From assembly GCA_016841725.1 (NCBI GenBank), contig JAENYP010000010.1:32971-96970 (forward strand): a DNA stretch of 64,000 nucleotides, written 5' to 3'. The notes beneath the pieces were generated by a model that saw only the letters and a program-made list of their open reading frames with translations, was not told the DNA's origin and did no database searches. Source of the stretch: Thermincola carboxydiphila. Its GTDB lineage: Bacteria > Bacillota > Thermincolia > Thermincolales > UBA2595. This document shows, one piece after another, positions 26,248-35,324 of this stretch (the stretch's first letter is position 1; each line of letters begins with the position of its first letter). The translations under genes and the position numbers were made by a program.

Positions 26248-27372
26248 ATGAATGCATTTGGAGATAACTCCGGAGATGACTCCAAACACAAACTGGATCC
26301 AAGAGTATTAACTGCCGGGCTTATCGTAGGCATAATAGAATTTGAACTCTTTTCCCTGGTTGATGGGATTATCCGTATTGCCAAGCAGGATGCCTGGATT
26401 TGTATAATTTTGGGGAGCCTGATAATCAGCGCGGCGGCATACCTGCTTATCAGACTGGCAGCAAGGTTCCCCGGGGAATCCCCATTCCAGTACGGCAAAA
26501 AAATCTGGGGAAAGCCAATCGCATTTCTTTTGGGTATACTATACCTTCTATACTGGGGTGGATTCCTGGCCCTGATTTCCCAGGATGCCAGTATGGCCAA
26601 CCGGGCATTTTTTCTTAAAAGCACTCCCCCGGGTATCCCCATGCTCATCCTGGGCATCGCCGCAGTATGGCTGGCAGCTTATGGCCTGACAGCCATAATC
26701 AGGTTTTTTCAGTTAAACCTGCTATTCCTGATTCTGCCGCTAATCCTTGTTTTTTTAATGGCCATCAGGAATATAGACCTGCACAATTTCCAGCCTGTCC
26801 TGGCCAATGGGGTCATGCCTGTAATTAAAGGAACCCTGTATTATCTTGGGGCCATGCAGGGCTTTGAGATTATCTTATTTTTGGGTCCGTTCCTGAAGAA
26901 TGTGAGAGCTGCCGTTAAACCGGCCCTGGCAGGTATTTATACCATCATTGTCCTAAGCCTGGTACAGCTGCTTACGGTGGTAGGAATTATGGGGACAGAA
27001 AATGTCGAGGCAGCTATTTGGCCGGGAATCAGCGCCATATCTGTGATCCAACTCCCGGGCTTTCCGGTGGAACGGTTCGAGCTGTTCCTGACAGTCCCCT
27101 GGATAATCGGTGTTTTTACCACAATATGCCTGTATACATATTTTCTGGTCTCCGGGATAACAGGGATTCTTGGCATAAAAAAAGGGCGGGGAATATCATA
27201 TTTCGCCGCTGCTATCATTACCCTGGCGGCATACATGTTTCCCAGTTATGCTGCCGTCCTCCAGATCAGGAGCTACTATAATGCGGTAACCCCCGTTTTT
27301 CTGTATCTTCTGCCCATAGCCGCATTATTAACAGCCTTCTTAAGAAAAAAGAGAGGTGGCAGGAATGGGTAA
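26248..27372 (+). CDS. Spore germination receptor B subunit (GerAB family permease)
   Basis: 374 aa, ten hydrophobic helices, APC-superfamily fold of GerAB/spore permease proteins (LTAGLIVGIIEFELFS start; YLLYWGGFLALISQ; MQGFEIILFLGPFLKN). The B subunit binds the germinant, usually an amino acid, in the spore inner membrane. AAGGATGAT ribosome site. Overlaps the C-subunit gene by 8 nt. Confidence 0.87.
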   Translation: MNAFGDNSGDDSKHKLDPRVLTAGLIVGIIEFELFSLVDGIIRIAKQDAWICIILGSLIISAAAYLLIRLAARFPGESPFQYGKKIWGKPIAFLLGILYLLYWGGFLALISQDASMANRAFFLKSTPPGIPMLILGIAAVWLAAYGLTAIIRFFQLNLLFLILPLILVFLMAIRNIDLHNFQPVLANGVMPVIKGTLYYLGAMQGFEIILFLGPFLKNVRAAVKPALAGIYTIIVLSLVQLLTVVGIMGTENVEAAIWPGISAISVIQLPGFPVERFELFLTVPWIIGVFTTICLYTYFLVSGITGILGIKKGRGISYFAAAIITLAAYMFPSYAAVLQIRSYYNAVTPVFLYLLPIAALLTAFLRKKRGGRNG

Positions 27373-28504
27373 AAAATTGGCATCATTAGGGCTTTTGCTG
27401 CTTTTCATGTTAATACCTACAGGCTGTTGGGATGTAAAGGATATCAGCAACCAGGCCTTTATAACCTCTATCGGGCTGGACGCCGTAAGTGACCCTGATC
27501 TAAAGGGCTCCCAATATGAGGCCAAATATAAGGTAACATTTGAAATCATAAACCAGGCAAAATTAGCCGGCCCTCCCGGTGAGCCGGCAACTATAATAGA
27601 AACAATCGAAGCGCCCAGTATCGGAAAGGCTGTTGAAGCTCTCCAGGCCAGGATATCAAAACAGCTCACCCTGTCACACCTGAGGGTACTGCTGGTAGGA
27701 GATAAATTGGCCCGGGGAAAAAACTTTATGGAACCGGCAAGCTTTTTTGAGAAAAGCACCGAAGTGGCGCTCCGTATCCAACTAATGTTCGTTCAGGATA
27801 AAGAGGCCCGTGATGTACTTAAAATCAAACCCCGGCTGGGAAAATCCATGTCAGATGAACTGGTTGCCCTGACAGAGATTGAGACTAATTCCTCACTGGC
27901 ACGCGAAAACCCTTTTAATAGCTTCCTGCTGGATTTGAGGAATACCGGCGGCCGGGCTCTGGGAAGCAGGGTTATAGTCCATAAAGACAGGCAAATTCTG
28001 ATTCGCAATGGAAGTGCCATTTTTAACAACTGGAAACTGGCAGGCTGGCTTGGCTGTGTAGAGACACAGGATGCCAACTGGGTAACTCAAGAGGCGCCGG
28101 CTGTGGTTCAGGGCCAAACAGAGGATTTATTTTTCACCTACCAAACAGAAAAGGTGAAAACTGAGATTATGCCGGAAATCAAACAAGGTAAACCGGCATT
28201 CAGGCTTACTATTAAAATGACAGGGAGAGTCATGGAAGAACAGGGGAAATTTATGGATCTGACACGTCCTGAAAGTATGGAAAAAATTACACAGACAATT
28301 TCAGAAGTGGTTAAACAAAACGCTGCCAGAGCGATATCCAAATCTCAGAAGGAACTGGGTATTGATTACCTGGGTTTGGGACAGTCGCTGCAAAGACGTT
28401 ATCCCAAGGAATATGAGAAAATGAACTGGGAAAAGGTTTACCCTGGTGTGCCGGTGGAGGTTAACGTAAAATGTACTTTTGGCAGGTCGGGACTGGCAAG
28501 GTAA
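27365..28504 (+). CDS. Spore germination receptor C subunit (Ger(x)C lipoprotein)
   Basis: 379 aa from ATG 27365; GTG 27356 in the same frame is less likely because the GAGAGG ribosome site sits best for the ATG. Lipobox LIPTGC gives an anchored lipoprotein. GerC features: CWDVKDISNQAFITSIGLD and the C-terminal YPKEYEKMNWEKVYPG. Completes the germinant receptor outside the inner membrane. Final gene of the operon. Confidence 0.9.
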   Translation: MGKKLASLGLLLLFMLIPTGCWDVKDISNQAFITSIGLDAVSDPDLKGSQYEAKYKVTFEIINQAKLAGPPGEPATIIETIEAPSIGKAVEALQARISKQLTLSHLRVLLVGDKLARGKNFMEPASFFEKSTEVALRIQLMFVQDKEARDVLKIKPRLGKSMSDELVALTEIETNSSLARENPFNSFLLDLRNTGGRALGSRVIVHKDRQILIRNGSAIFNNWKLAGWLGCVETQDANWVTQEAPAVVQGQTEDLFFTYQTEKVKTEIMPEIKQGKPAFRLTIKMTGRVMEEQGKFMDLTRPESMEKITQTISEVVKQNAARAISKSQKELGIDYLGLGQSLQRRYPKEYEKMNWEKVYPGVPVEVNVKCTFGRSGLAR

Positions 28505-28529
28505 GCGGAAGTGGAAAAGGTATCACAAT

Positions 28530-28785
28530 TAAATGGGCCAGAAGATAGCCCCAGCTTCTCGACAAACCCTATGATTTTTGATTATAAAGTGTATTATGGA
28601 CAGGGGTAGATGAATTCCTCGGGCGGGCTACATCTCCGCCGGCATCCGCTCCCGCTTTGCGGTCGCGGGCCGGACGGACGACAGACTCCGCCCTCCGAAA
28701 CACATCTACCCCTGTCTTAAACATTCTTATAGTTCAATATTGTTGACTTTGTCAAAAACCCGGGGCCAGAAGATGGCCCATTCAA
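28530..28785. repeat. Nested inverted-repeat element (MITE-like or large structured RNA)
   Basis: The gap 28505-28800 has no gene. Its core is a perfect 14-bp inverted repeat, GACAGGGGTAGATG at 28599-28612 and its complement at 28703-28716, around a GC-rich 90 nt stretch in an AT-rich setting. Weaker complementarity extends outwards on both sides. At both ends lies GGGCCAGAAGAT-(A/G)-GCCC (28535-28551 and 28763-28779), itself a small hairpin, in direct orientation. It could be a miniature mobile element or a folded transcript. Confidence 0.6.
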
Positions 28786-28800
28786 TTTCGAGCTTACACA

Positions 28801-29337
28801 CTACCTTGTTAACTTATTTATCAGGAGGATGGAACCCCCGAACACAGCTACCAGCACTATCACTCCTACAACATAGCTGACTCCCAGGAGGCTGTGCACA
28901 GTCATATTGCCGAGATTAACGGGTGCAATAAACATCTTATCCATTGCCGGATATATATGTGCATAAACCGCGGTTCCCAGCAATCCGCCAAGTATACCGT
29001 ACCAGGAGTCCTTTTTACCTTCACCGAAGGATACCAGTACCGTGCCCGGGCAAGCTCCCAGCAGGGCAAAACCAACTCCGAAAATGAGTCCTCCGGCTGC
29101 CAGCCTGAGTATCTGTGCCGGTGCAATATAGATGACACCATCCATCAGGAAAATCCCCACTGAAGCAACCATTACAGCAGTCATCATAAACTTAAGCAGG
29201 CCGAAATCCTTCAGGCGCAGCATATTAAGGATATTTTCATAACGGGATGCCCCATACTTAAAAATAACAAAACCAAAAGCAATACCTGTAATAAGTCCAA
29301 GAAACAATACACTAAAAGGACTACCCACTAATTCCAT
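28801..29337 (-). CDS. YeeE/YedE-family half transporter
   Basis: 178 aa, about five membrane helices. Conserved cysteine motif GACPGTVLVSFGEGKKDSWYG matches the sulfur-carrying YeeE/YedE family, whose structurally known member takes up thiosulfate by cysteine relay. Half the size of the one-chain transporter. It starts 3 nt after its sister gene and ribosome site GGAGGG overlaps that gene's end, so the two likely pair in the membrane. Sulfur substrate (thiosulfate, polysulfide or similar) is inferred. Confidence 0.8.
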   Translation of the reverse strand: MELVGSPFSVLFLGLITGIAFGFVIFKYGASRYENILNMLRLKDFGLLKFMMTAVMVASVGIFLMDGVIYIAPAQILRLAAGGLIFGVGFALLGACPGTVLVSFGEGKKDSWYGILGGLLGTAVYAHIYPAMDKMFIAPVNLGNMTVHSLLGVSYVVGVIVLVAVFGGSILLINKLTR

Positions 29338-29340
29338 TAT

Positions 29341-29862
29341 TTAGTCCCTCCCTCTGAAAAGAAGTTTGGCGGTTACAATTCCGGAAGCAAACATTGCACC
29401 GGCAAAAATAAGCGCTGCTATTGCCAGCTGACTGCCCCCGCTGATAAACAGACCACTGGTGCAGCCACCGGCGAGGCGTGAACCGAACAGCAACAGGAAA
29501 CCCCCGATAAATGAGACCACAAATCTCTTGGCAGTGCTGCTGCCAAAGACCTCAGCCCACATTTCCGGTACATCCTCACCCTTGTGTTTCACAACCAGGA
29601 AGCGGCCGATGACCCCGGAAAGCAGCATCCCGATAACAAAAAGTGTCTGCCATTCGGCAACAGGTGCGGCTTCCTTGAAGTAGTGGACAGTGCCGGCAAC
29701 GTATTCCGGGGAGAAGAACTGAAGAATGTGCCCCGTTATACGTTCATAAGTAGTAGCTGTCCCCACAGGATGGCCGGTAAAAAAGGAGAAAATCACCACT
29801 AATCCCAGCAGCGCCCCTCCAATGTACCAATGCCGGTCACTTTTTGCGTTTTTTCCATTCAT
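29341..29862 (-). CDS. YeeE/YedE-family half transporter, first gene
   Basis: 173 aa with four to five helices and the motif GSRLAGGCTSGLFISGGSQL, holding the conserved cysteine of the family. First gene of the two-gene operon driven by the promoter at 29914-29942. Together with the 178 aa protein it would make one full YeeE-like unit with two cysteines. A cytoplasmic N-terminal tail rich in Lys and Asn precedes the first helix. Confidence 0.8.
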   Translation of the reverse strand: MNGKNAKSDRHWYIGGALLGLVVIFSFFTGHPVGTATTYERITGHILQFFSPEYVAGTVHYFKEAAPVAEWQTLFVIGMLLSGVIGRFLVVKHKGEDVPEMWAEVFGSSTAKRFVVSFIGGFLLLFGSRLAGGCTSGLFISGGSQLAIAALIFAGAMFASGIVTAKLLFRGRD

Positions 29863-29880
29863 GCTGGTTTACCCCTTTCT

Positions 29881-29942
29881 ATACCCCTTACGGGTATTAG
29901 TATGATAAATTGTATTATACCCGGGTAGGGTATTTTTGTCAA
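29881..29942 (-). promoter_or_regulatory. Consensus sigma-A promoter with two CsoR/CstR-type operators
   Basis: On the minus strand TTGACA (29942-29937), 17 nt, TATAAT (29919-29914), a perfect consensus. Two 17-bp sites with ATACCC-N5-GGGTAT arms lie at 29917-29933, within the spacer and overlapping the -10, and at 29881-29897, just after the predicted start; centres are 36 bp apart. This arm sequence is that of CsoR-family operators, including the persulfide sensor CstR. A strong promoter held off by a repressor is expected. No csoR-like gene is in the window. Confidence 0.8.
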
Positions 29943-30038
29943 TAGAATTTTGGTGGGAATCAGACAACTGCTGTATCGTGGTTAACTAAACGTGAAGAAG
30001 TAAAAAATAATAATAAATCTTTTGGGAGGTCTGGTCAA

Positions 30039-31463
30039 ATGAGCATACAGAGAGAATCTCCTGTAACCGCCGTATTAACAGGAGCTGGATTACGCGGTCG
30101 GGAAGTATATGGCGAATACGCCCTAAAGAACCCCGGTAAATTGAAGTTTCTTGCAGTTGCCGACCCTGACTTGGAAAGGCGCCGGGCCTTTCAACATGCC
30201 CATAACATTCCGGACAGCCTGGCCTTTGAGTCCTGGGAGACACTGTTTTCTCCTGAAAACGGCAAGCTTACCGATGCGGCCTTTATCTGTACCCAGGACA
30301 ATTTGCATTACCGGCCTGCTCTGGCTGCTTTAAAAAAAGGCTATCACCTGGTACTCGAGAAGCCAATCTCACCCAGCCTGGACGAATGCCGTGCGATAGC
30401 AGCGATGGCAGAAAAAGAACGCCGCAAAATCCAAGTCTGCCATGTACTGCGCTTCACCGCCTTCTGGCGCAAAATCAAGGAACTGGTAGATTCCGGACAG
30501 ATTGGCCGGGTAATTCATTATGACCACTCAGAGAATGTTTCTTACTGGCATTTCGGTCATTCCTATGTACGGGGCAATTATAAAAATGAGGCCTCCTCTT
30601 CCCCGGTTATACTTGCGAAATCATGTCATGACCTGGACCTGATGTACTGGGTTATTGGTGACAAACCCCTTTCCGTCCAGTCCATGGGGGACTTGACCCA
30701 TTACCGTCCCGAAAATGCCCCTGCAGGAGCTCCCGAAAGATGTACCGACGGGTGTCCCGAAGCAGAAGCCTGCCCCTGGTATGCGCCCCGGATGTACATG
30801 ACAGGAGAACCCCTGCTGCGTATTGGGCTTCATGCCCCCTCGCGGCTGACACGTTTACTGGCAAATTTCAGCCTGAACCACAGAAGGACTCTCGGCTTGT
30901 CCAGCCGTTTCAGCAAAAGTCTACAGGGTATTCTTAACTGGGACCGCTTTCCGGCTTCTGTTATCACCACAGACCTGTCCCCTGAGGGAAAAATGAAGGC
31001 TCTCAGGGAGGGACCCTATGGAAGGTGTATCTATAAAAGCGGGAATGATGTCCTGGACCACCAGATAACCACCTACAAATTTCCCGGCGGGACAACAGGC
31101 ACACTTACCCTGCATGGGGTTTCGGAATTGGAGGGAAGGGAAATCCGTATATTTGGCACAAAAGGTACTATCCGTGGTTACTTCCGCTACAATGGAGAAC
31201 AGATAACAGTGACAGGTTTTCGTTATACCAAGTCACGTATTGTATACAGGGCCGGGCTGTCAATGGGAGGCCACGGCGGGGGCGACTTCGGCCTGATTGA
31301 TTCTTTTATAAAGGTCATGAGAGGTGAGACAAGCCCTCATGAAGCCGGAGCCGATATCGATAATGCATTGGAAGCCCACTATATGTCCTTCGCAGCCGAA
31401 GCTGCCCGCATCGGGCAAAGGGAAGTGCCGCTGGAGAAGTACCGGGAGACTCTATCCCCCTGA
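30039..31463 (+). CDS. Gfo/Idh/MocA-family oxidoreductase
   Basis: 474 aa. N-terminal Rossmann domain (VLTGAGLRGREVYG, then VADPDLERRRAF) and the family EKP motif (LVLEKPIS). Substrate domain with KSCHDLDLMYW and a cysteine cluster CTDGCPEAEAC seen in a subgroup of these proteins. Uses NAD(P) to oxidise or reduce a sugar or cyclitol; substrate unknown. SD TGGGAGG before ATG 30039. Monocistronic. Confidence 0.82.
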   Translation: MSIQRESPVTAVLTGAGLRGREVYGEYALKNPGKLKFLAVADPDLERRRAFQHAHNIPDSLAFESWETLFSPENGKLTDAAFICTQDNLHYRPALAALKKGYHLVLEKPISPSLDECRAIAAMAEKERRKIQVCHVLRFTAFWRKIKELVDSGQIGRVIHYDHSENVSYWHFGHSYVRGNYKNEASSSPVILAKSCHDLDLMYWVIGDKPLSVQSMGDLTHYRPENAPAGAPERCTDGCPEAEACPWYAPRMYMTGEPLLRIGLHAPSRLTRLLANFSLNHRRTLGLSSRFSKSLQGILNWDRFPASVITTDLSPEGKMKALREGPYGRCIYKSGNDVLDHQITTYKFPGGTTGTLTLHGVSELEGREIRIFGTKGTIRGYFRYNGEQITVTGFRYTKSRIVYRAGLSMGGHGGGDFGLIDSFIKVMRGETSPHEAGADIDNALEAHYMSFAAEAARIGQREVPLEKYRETLSP

Positions 31464-31591
31464 ACACTTAAACCCCAGGTAAACCATCGCATATTAATTG
31501 GTACAAATAACCATGCAAAATTGGCAGGAATAGAGATATTTTCCGTTGAAGTAATGGTTTGTCGAATTTTGTCGAAGGGGGTTGCACTCAA

Positions 31592-32941
31592 GTGTTTAAA
31601 AAGTTAATCCATAGCAAGAGGGCTGTTATTATTGGCATAATTTTCGCCCTTTTAATTTCTTTCTTTTGGTATCAAAAAGCCGTTGAAGCTTATGATGTGG
31701 TCATTGACGGTAAAGTTGTTGCACAGGTAAAGGATGGCGAGGAATTTTGGGACGCCGTGGCCGAATATCAGGATAGTGTCGGTAAAGAACTGGGCCACTC
31801 GGTTAAAAACCTGAGTAATATTGAACTTCAGAAGACCCGCCTGAACTCAAAACTTCTGGAAACAGACTTCAAAAAACTGGCCAAGAATGCAAATCTTGCC
31901 ATTGAAGGTTACAGGCTTTTAATTGACGGCAAACAGTTATGCGCAGTCTATGATAAGTCTGAGCTGGAAAAGCTCCTGGAAGAATATAAAAATGGTTTTG
32001 TTAAAGGGATTGACGAAAATGCCAGCGTAAAAAGTATTGGTTTTAAACAGAAAACAGAAATAAAAAAAGGCCTTGTCGAGATAGCAGATCTTGTTGACAG
32101 TAAGAGAGCCGGGGAACTACTTGATGAAAAGGAGCAAGAGGCAGCGGTCGTTGAAGTAAAAGAGGGGGAAAATGCCTGGACTATTGCGCAAAACCATGAT
32201 ATCAGTATTGTCGCCCTGGAAAAAATGAACCCCCAGGTGGTTATGGAAAAGCTTTTTCCCGGGGACAAGTTAGTTGTCAGCCCGTTTAAATCAAGGCTGG
32301 ATGTGATAATTAATCTTGAAAACTCCGTTGTGGAATCAATACCTTTTAAGACCGAGACAATTAAAGATAATCAGATGTACAGCAACCAGAAAAAAGTAAC
32401 CAAGCCAGGGATACCCGGTGAAAAAAAGGTAACATATGACATCGTCCTGGAGAACGGTTTACAGGTTTCCATGAACACAGCAAAAACAGAAATAATTAAA
32501 GACCCGGTCAACCGGGTAGTCAGAATAGGCGCCAAAACAACGGTTTCCCGCGGCGGTTCCCGTAATTACGGTGTTGTGTCAGGCAAAAGGGTCTCCAGCA
32601 ATTTTGGCTGGCGGACTCACCCCATTTCAGGTAAAAAATCCTTTCATGACGGTGTTGATATTGCTGCAAGTCATGGAACAGGTGTCTATGCCTATTCGGC
32701 GGGAACAGTATCTTTTGCCGGATGGAACGGAGGCTACGGCAAAGTAGTCTATATTGACCATGGAAACGGATTACAGACCCGTTATGCTCACATGTCGGCA
32801 ATTTCTGTAAGAGTAGGCCAAAGAGTTTCTGCAGGAAAAAAGATAGGAGCTGTAGGCTCCACGGGAAACAGTACAGGCGCTCACCTGCATTTTGAAGTTT
32901 TGAAATATGGTTCCCTGAAAAATCCCTTCAATTACATATAA
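31592..32941 (+). CDS. M23 metallopeptidase with LysM and G5 domains
   Basis: 449 aa from GTG 31592 (AAGGGGG 10 nt upstream); the frame also opens at TTG 31559. Single N-terminal anchor helix (AVIIGIIFALLISFFW), a repeat region, LysM (VKEGENAWTIAQNHD), G5-like domain (TKPGIPGEKKVTYDIVLENG), and a C-terminal M23 lysostaphin-type domain with SNFGWRTHP, HDGVDIAA and HLHFEV zinc/catalytic motifs. Cell-wall endopeptidase at the outer face of the membrane, in growth or spore formation. Its last codons are part of a 23-bp tandem duplication. Confidence 0.88.
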   Translation: MFKKLIHSKRAVIIGIIFALLISFFWYQKAVEAYDVVIDGKVVAQVKDGEEFWDAVAEYQDSVGKELGHSVKNLSNIELQKTRLNSKLLETDFKKLAKNANLAIEGYRLLIDGKQLCAVYDKSELEKLLEEYKNGFVKGIDENASVKSIGFKQKTEIKKGLVEIADLVDSKRAGELLDEKEQEAAVVEVKEGENAWTIAQNHDISIVALEKMNPQVVMEKLFPGDKLVVSPFKSRLDVIINLENSVVESIPFKTETIKDNQMYSNQKKVTKPGIPGEKKVTYDIVLENGLQVSMNTAKTEIIKDPVNRVVRIGAKTTVSRGGSRNYGVVSGKRVSSNFGWRTHPISGKKSFHDGVDIAASHGTGVYAYSAGTVSFAGWNGGYGKVVYIDHGNGLQTRYAHMSAISVRVGQRVSAGKKIGAVGSTGNSTGAHLHFEVLKYGSLKNPFNYI

Positions 32942-32978
32942 GTTTTCCACACTTCTACATATAAGTTTTCCACACTTC
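32933..32978. repeat. 23-bp perfect tandem duplication over the M23 stop codon
   Basis: TACATATAAGTTTTCCACACTTC head to tail twice; the first copy holds the last two codons and stop of the peptidase gene. No terminator follows, so it is likely a slippage duplication without function. Confidence 0.9.
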
Positions 32979-33117
32979 GGCATGATTGTCTCCTGTGATT
33001 CCAGGTTCGATTCCTTTCCATAATATTTGTATCTTTTTACTGCCAATTTTCACTGCAGTTTTAAATCACATGTAGTGTAAAATTAAGGTAAAAGACTTAT
33101 ATTCGGAGGTAGTAACC

Positions 33118-33825
33118 GTGAGGGACCCGGAAGTTAAAAAACTGGTGAGTGTGACAAGCTATGAACTGATCAATTTTGTGTATAACAACTTACAGGAATG
33201 TGGCTGGAAGTCTACATTTAATTATTCTAGGAGCACCCCCACAAAATTCATGGCTAAAACTCTGGAAATCCCCAAAGGAAGCGTTTCCGGCTTTACAAAA
33301 TATGTTGATTACTGTTATCTGCTTTCCAAAAACTTTACCGAAAAAGACGAGGCCGCCAGATACAGTGAAAAACATGGGACAAGCATCTATTTTTCTGTGG
33401 TCCTCTATTGGCTCCTCGTTTATTTTGGTATCCTGAATGAAAAGAGGCTGCAGTTATGCCAGGGTTATTTCCGCTACAAAACGCGTGAAGACAAGGTCCC
33501 TGAACCCAAATACCGGGCAGGTCTCCATGCCTGGCTGAGCTATAATGATTCAGTTATAGATGTAACCATTTGGCAGCAGGAGGAACTTTTTGACTTCGAG
33601 AAACGCGGCTTTAAGATTCCTGTGATAACAGGTAATATTCCCGAAGGCATGACACTTATCGGATTTGAAGAAGACCGTATCCTGGCTAAAGAATATGCCC
33701 GCAAGTTTGCCAAGGATTCAGAACTCACCTTCTGTGAATGGGTCAATTACCACGGGCAGCAGGCAGACCTGCTTCATAATGCCCGCAGACTGGAACAGGA
33801 GACAAAAAATTCTGAGGCAGTGTAA
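33118..33825 (+). CDS. Uncharacterised protein with transglutaminase-like pattern
   Basis: 235 aa; start GTG 33118 with GGAGGTAG. Not recognised as a named family. The stretch HGTSIYFSVVLYWLL, then QLCQGYFRYK, HAWLSYNDSVIDVT resembles the transglutaminase-like/papain fold layout, where Cys, His and Asp form the triad. Here His137 and Asp148 are in place but the expected Cys aligns with Ser89 of the HGTS stretch. If so, it is a non-peptidase member or a Ser variant. No signal peptide and no linked gene. Confidence 0.5.
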   Translation: MRDPEVKKLVSVTSYELINFVYNNLQECGWKSTFNYSRSTPTKFMAKTLEIPKGSVSGFTKYVDYCYLLSKNFTEKDEAARYSEKHGTSIYFSVVLYWLLVYFGILNEKRLQLCQGYFRYKTREDKVPEPKYRAGLHAWLSYNDSVIDVTIWQQEELFDFEKRGFKIPVITGNIPEGMTLIGFEEDRILAKEYARKFAKDSELTFCEWVNYHGQQADLLHNARRLEQETKNSEAV

Positions 33826-34094
33826 AACTTGGGAGAAGTGAAGGGTTAGTATGAATAAATTTCGTTAATATTGGGTATTCTGCAATGGAACTGATTTTCC
33901 TCCAGGGAACAGGGTAATGATGGTAGACAATAATACTTTACTTTTGGTTTGACAGGTGCTAAAATTAATTCAAAGCTCAAGTTAACAGGTTTAGTGAGAT
34001 TCATTTTTCCCTTCTCAGCTGCCTTGAATGGGTGAAGGAGAAAGAGAGTGTATCCCTATTCCATTCTGGGCCAAAATTAAGAGGAGGATTCATT

Positions 34095-34397
34095 ATGTTT
34101 GAAGACAAGAACCTAACCTGTAAGGACTGTGGAGCTGAATTCGTCTTTTCAGCCTCAGAACAAGAATTCTATGCTGAAAAAGGATTTGCCAATGAACCAG
34201 GACGCTGCCCTTCATGCAGAGCATCCCGTAAGCAGCAAAACCGCGGCGGCGGCTTTGGACGCGGCTCCCGCCCGCAGAGAGAAATGCATGAAACCACATG
34301 TTCCGCCTGTGGCGTAACTACCCAGGTACCGTTTCGTCCGAGCGGTGACCGCCCGGTTTATTGCAGCGACTGTTTCAGCAAAAACAGAGGATACTAA
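34095..34397 (+). CDS. Zinc-ribbon protein (PF13451-type) with RG-rich linker
   Basis: 100 aa from ATG 34095 with AGAGGAGGATT upstream; the longer frame from 34032 is not used. Two zinc ribbons: TCKDCGAEFVFSASEQEFY with RCPSC, typical of the small zf-trcl family, and TCSACGVTTQVPF with VYCSDC. A Gly/Arg-rich linker (RGGGFGRGSR) suggests nucleic-acid contact. Widespread in anaerobes, function not established. Ends in a strong terminator. Confidence 0.82.
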   Translation: MFEDKNLTCKDCGAEFVFSASEQEFYAEKGFANEPGRCPSCRASRKQQNRGGGFGRGSRPQREMHETTCSACGVTTQVPFRPSGDRPVYCSDCFSKNRGY

Positions 34398-34413
34398 TTT
34401 ACAAAAAACAATG

Positions 34414-34445
34414 GAGTACCCCATTATTGTGGGGTACTCTTTTTT
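34414..34445 (+). terminator. Terminator after the zinc-ribbon gene
   Basis: GAGTACCCC/GGGGTACTC stem, 8 nt loop, then TTTTTT. Confidence 0.92.
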
Positions 34446-34636
34446 GTTTTAACCTATGAAAGTAGGGGGAGGGCCGGAAAATATTCTGCCCCTCCCTAAT
34501 TCATGGGCTAAAAAAATAGTGCCCCATATTAATTATGGAACACTCCATTTTGTTTTGGCAAATATTAGCCTAATAGCGTGCAATTTTTCACATACTCAGC
34601 AATTTTTTGCATGTAATTATTTTCACATTTATGTCG

Positions 34637-35188
34637 CTAATGAATAATCTCTGAATTAATTTCTTTTAAGATATTTTTCATCAGGCCCAAAGAATATCGC
34701 TGGTCTATCCTGTAAGGATGATAGAGCATTCTAATTTGGTTAACCTCGGGATCTTTCATAAAAAAACCGAGGTCCAGAGGAATACTTCCCTGTCTCAGAA
34801 AGAACCTCTTCCTCTCCAGGAAATTGGCTTCATCCTGGCACATTTCCAGGACATGGCCAATACACTCGGGGTGTTTTTCCCTTAACATTTCAATCATATT
34901 CCAATAAAGTTCCGCTCCAATGCCCTGATTACGGAACTCGTCCATAACCACCAGGGCTTCCAGGAATCCTACCTTGTTTTGAGGGTAGTAGCAAAAAATA
35001 ATAAATCCGGCCATCTCTCCAAGGCACTCGGCATAAATGACATGTGATTCCAGCTTTTGATCCTCACCACCCAGCAGCTTGCCTACCAGGGATTCTACAT
35101 CCTTTCTGGAGTAATGAAAAATATCCCTGCAGTACTCAGCCAGTGTCATAAGCGACTCCCTGTTATGAAGTTCATGAATTTTTAACAT
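34637..35188 (-). CDS. GNAT-family N-acetyltransferase
   Basis: 183 aa. GNAT core with acetyl-CoA loop VVMDEFRNQGIGAELY and the preceding strand NKVGFLEALVV. Substrate cannot be told. Transcribed alone, in the same direction as the spoVA operon and downstream of it by about 140 nt. Start ATG 35188 has a GGGGGGAGCAGG ribosome site. Confidence 0.78.
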   Translation of the reverse strand: MLKIHELHNRESLMTLAEYCRDIFHYSRKDVESLVGKLLGGEDQKLESHVIYAECLGEMAGFIIFCYYPQNKVGFLEALVVMDEFRNQGIGAELYWNMIEMLREKHPECIGHVLEMCQDEANFLERKRFFLRQGSIPLDLGFFMKDPEVNQIRMLYHPYRIDQRYSLGLMKNILKEINSEIIH

Positions 35189-35324
35189 CCTGCTCCCCCC
35201 AAGAACTGTTTTGGCTTTATATTAATTACATATGCAATTTACGTGCCAACTTTTGCATATCTGAAAATGGGGGATAGTGTTTGTGGTCACCTTCACTAAA
35301 ACTATGAGGTTTTCACTGGTGAGA

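Noticed and set aside
31464-31591. Possible ydaO-type (cyclic di-AMP) riboswitch upstream of the M23 peptidase gene
   Set aside because: The leader is only about 130 nt and shows none of the expected conserved GC-rich stems.
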